A stretch of 64,000 nt of DNA. Source: an uncultured Kordia sp. Lineage in GTDB: Bacteria; Bacteroidota; Bacteroidia; Flavobacteriales; Flavobacteriaceae. The translations under genes and the position numbers were made by a program. Of this stretch, positions 62,638-64,000 are shown in pieces. The stretch is taken from NCBI RefSeq assembly GCF_947496985.1, contig NZ_CANMEZ010000001.1, forward strand, positions 992,001-1,056,000, read 5' to 3'. Every line of letters begins with the position of its first letter. Positions within the stretch are counted from its first letter, which is position 1. A model generated the notes under the pieces. That model had not been told where the DNA came from. It saw nothing but the letters and a program-made list of their open reading frames with translations, and ran no database searches.

Positions 62638-64000
62638 TTAATAACAATCCATTTTTATTTGTTCTCTATTTTCAAACTCACTTAATGGAACATTCAGTTT
62701 TGATCTTGAAATGGCCTCCAATACATTCAATACCTGATTTTGCATAGCTACGGAGCCACAAATCATAATAACACCTTCATTATTTAACACATTTGCGATA
62801 AAATCAACTTGTTCGGAAATGACATTTTGTATATATTGTTTAGTTTCGTTTTCTTGTGAATACGCAATGTGTAAACTTGTTAATTTGTTTGAATTCAAGC
62901 CTTTGTCTAATAGGTCTTTATACACATTTACAGAAGATTTTGTGCGAGTTCCCCAAAACAAATGTAGTTTCTTATATTGTTGATTCTCATTAATCATTCC
63001 TAAAAAAGGACCAATTCCTGTGCCGTTGGCAATCATAACAATTTCATCTGTATATTTTGGGAAATGAAATTCGTGATTGCGCTTAATTTTTGCTTTTACA
63101 ATAGCATCTTTTTCCAATTGACTTAAATAAGAGGAGCAAACGCCGAACTCATGTTTTTTTACACTTAACACAATATCATTTTCAATTTTTCCAATAGAAT
63201 ACAATCGTTCTACATGATCAGGTTTAGGATAAAAAGATAACAAATCGCCAGATTGAAATTGTTGTTTTTTCTTGGGTTTAAATCGAATTAAAAAAGTAGA
63301 ATCTTCATTCAAATCTGAACGTTCTACGACTGAAAATGATTTCAACTTTTTCAAGTTAACGTTAGCAGCAGGTTTTTGAATTGTAATTGGAATATTGGTA
63401 TGATTTGCCCATTGTTTTGCCCAATTTTGAAAAGCTGTAAACGATTGATTGTTTATCTTAAACAAAGGCATTCCAGGAACAAAATTAGGATGCTGTTGCA
63501 ACAATGAATCTACAATAATAGCATACTTACAAAAATCAGGATATAATAAAGAACCAAAGCCAACAACTGTATAACTTATAGCATTTTGATGTGTTGTATG
63601 GTTTAATAAAGTTTCAAAGTTTTTAGCATTTGTAGGTGCTTCTCCTTCGCCATAAGTTGCTGTAAACACAATCAAATGTTTAGCACTTTTATAAGTTGTA
63701 TAGTTGTTTAACTGTGAAATAAAAGCAGTTTGTTCATTCGCAATAAGCGCATTAAAAAAAGAACTTGCAAAACCATATGTACTTCCTGTTTCCGAACCAA
63801 CTAGAATGATGAATTCAGCAGTGTCTTTATCATGCATATTTTTTGGAATCAATTGTTTTTTAGTTCGATTTAAGGTCATTTTAAACCCTGAATAGATAAA
63901 GAAAATCAACGCAATACTTGTCAATAATAATACAAATGACCACAAAATAGTACCTTGCCCTGTGTGCAAAATCAAACTCCATTGGGAAGCAATAGTGACC
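62638..64000 (-). CDS. PepSY-linked flavodoxin/FNR reductase (N-terminus beyond window)
   Basis: The frame stays open to the window end, so the 5' part is missing; the ATG-like position at 63975 is an internal TTG. The visible part starts in a membrane helix after HTGQGTILWS, typical of the last PepSY helix. Next is a flavodoxin domain (VGSETGSTYGFA, then TATYGEGEAP) and an FNR-type domain: RLYSIGKIEN for FAD, GTGIGPFLGM for NADPH, and ICGSVAMQ. It resembles sulfite-reductase flavoprotein-like PepSY reductases of flavobacteria, which may act on ferric siderophores. Confidence 0.85.
   Translation of the reverse strand, partial: VTIASQWSLILHTGQGTILWSFVLLLTSIALIFFIYSGFKMTLNRTKKQLIPKNMHDKDTAEFIILVGSETGSTYGFASSFFNALIANEQTAFISQLNNYTTYKSAKHLIVFTATYGEGEAPTNAKNFETLLNHTTHQNAISYTVVGFGSLLYPDFCKYAIIVDSLLQQHPNFVPGMPLFKINNQSFTAFQNWAKQWANHTNIPITIQKPAANVNLKKLKSFSVVERSDLNEDSTFLIRFKPKKKQQFQSGDLLSFYPKPDHVERLYSIGKIENDIVLSVKKHEFGVCSSYLSQLEKDAIVKAKIKRNHEFHFPKYTDEIVMIANGTGIGPFLGMINENQQYKKLHLFWGTRTKSSVNVYKDLLDKGLNSNKLTSLHIAYSQENETKQYIQNVISEQVDFIANVLNNEGVIMICGSVAMQNQVLNVLEAISRSKLNVPLSEFENREQIKMDCY

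Overview
The window reads as a chromosomal segment of a marine member of the Flavobacteriaceae (Bacteroidota). The support is low GC; proteins carrying C-terminal type IX secretion (T9SS) sorting domains; a SprE/PorW-type T9SS lipoprotein; GLPGLI and carboxypeptidase-regulatory-like TonB receptors; Bacteroidota-type promoters (TAnnTTTG -7 box); an F-type ATPase operon ending at atpG without atpDC; and frequent TTG starts. A Kordia-like genus is my guess; the sequence alone does not prove it.

Layout. (1) 1-4.05 kb: two secreted T9SS cargo proteins, one cut by the window edge and one PQQ-type sugar dehydrogenase, closed by a strong terminator. (2) 4.35-26.7 kb: an AT-rich accessory/defence island. 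It holds a pseudokinase-fused UPF1-like helicase with a partner gene, an HTH/HNH pair, a NACHT NTPase, a five-gene DNA phosphorothioation (Dnd) operon (dndC, dndD, dndE-herA fusion, membrane protein, dndB), a truncated IS110 transposase, a nitrilase-fold fusion protein, two tandem MORN-repeat secreted proteins and a polytopic membrane protein. A 13-bp direct repeat lies near each edge. (3) 26.9-33 kb: small lipoprotein/membrane genes, a phage-type repressor with a perfect operator, then a secreted mini-protein + GLPGLI + TonB-receptor block and two tiny membrane proteins. (4) 33.7-38.2 kb: an integrase-bearing element with a winged-helix protein, two small proteins and an iteron-like array phased at 11 bp. 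(5) 38.5-41.7 kb: alpha/beta hydrolase, retropepsin-like protease and membrane LytTR regulator. (6) 41.9-50.7 kb: sprE, bactofilin, atpZ and atpBEFHAG. (7) 50.8-55.5 kb: a TPR-AraC regulator, a zinc-ribbon protein, a hydrolase, and an ECF sigma factor with its membrane partner, separated by dispersed structured repeats. (8) 55.8-62.1 kb: a cell-envelope block of flippase, dut, sugar nucleotidyltransferase, TPR protein, DUF4292 lipoprotein and an EnvC-like factor. (9) 62.2-64 kb, minus strand: a DUF6686-like protein and a PepSY/flavodoxin reductase cut by the window edge.

How the genes work together. The Dnd genes should build sulfur-modified DNA, with DndC as sulfur-transfer enzyme, DndD as SMC-like ATPase, DndE-HerA as nick-binding/motor fusion and DndB as regulator. 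No dndA and no recognised dndFGH restriction module are visible, so the sulfur donor and any restriction partner must lie elsewhere or be an unrecognised neighbour. The sprE-bactofilin-atp stretch and the envelope block look like vertically inherited core. No rRNA, tRNA or CRISPR array was recognised. All assignments were made by reading motifs and by family knowledge; no database search was run.
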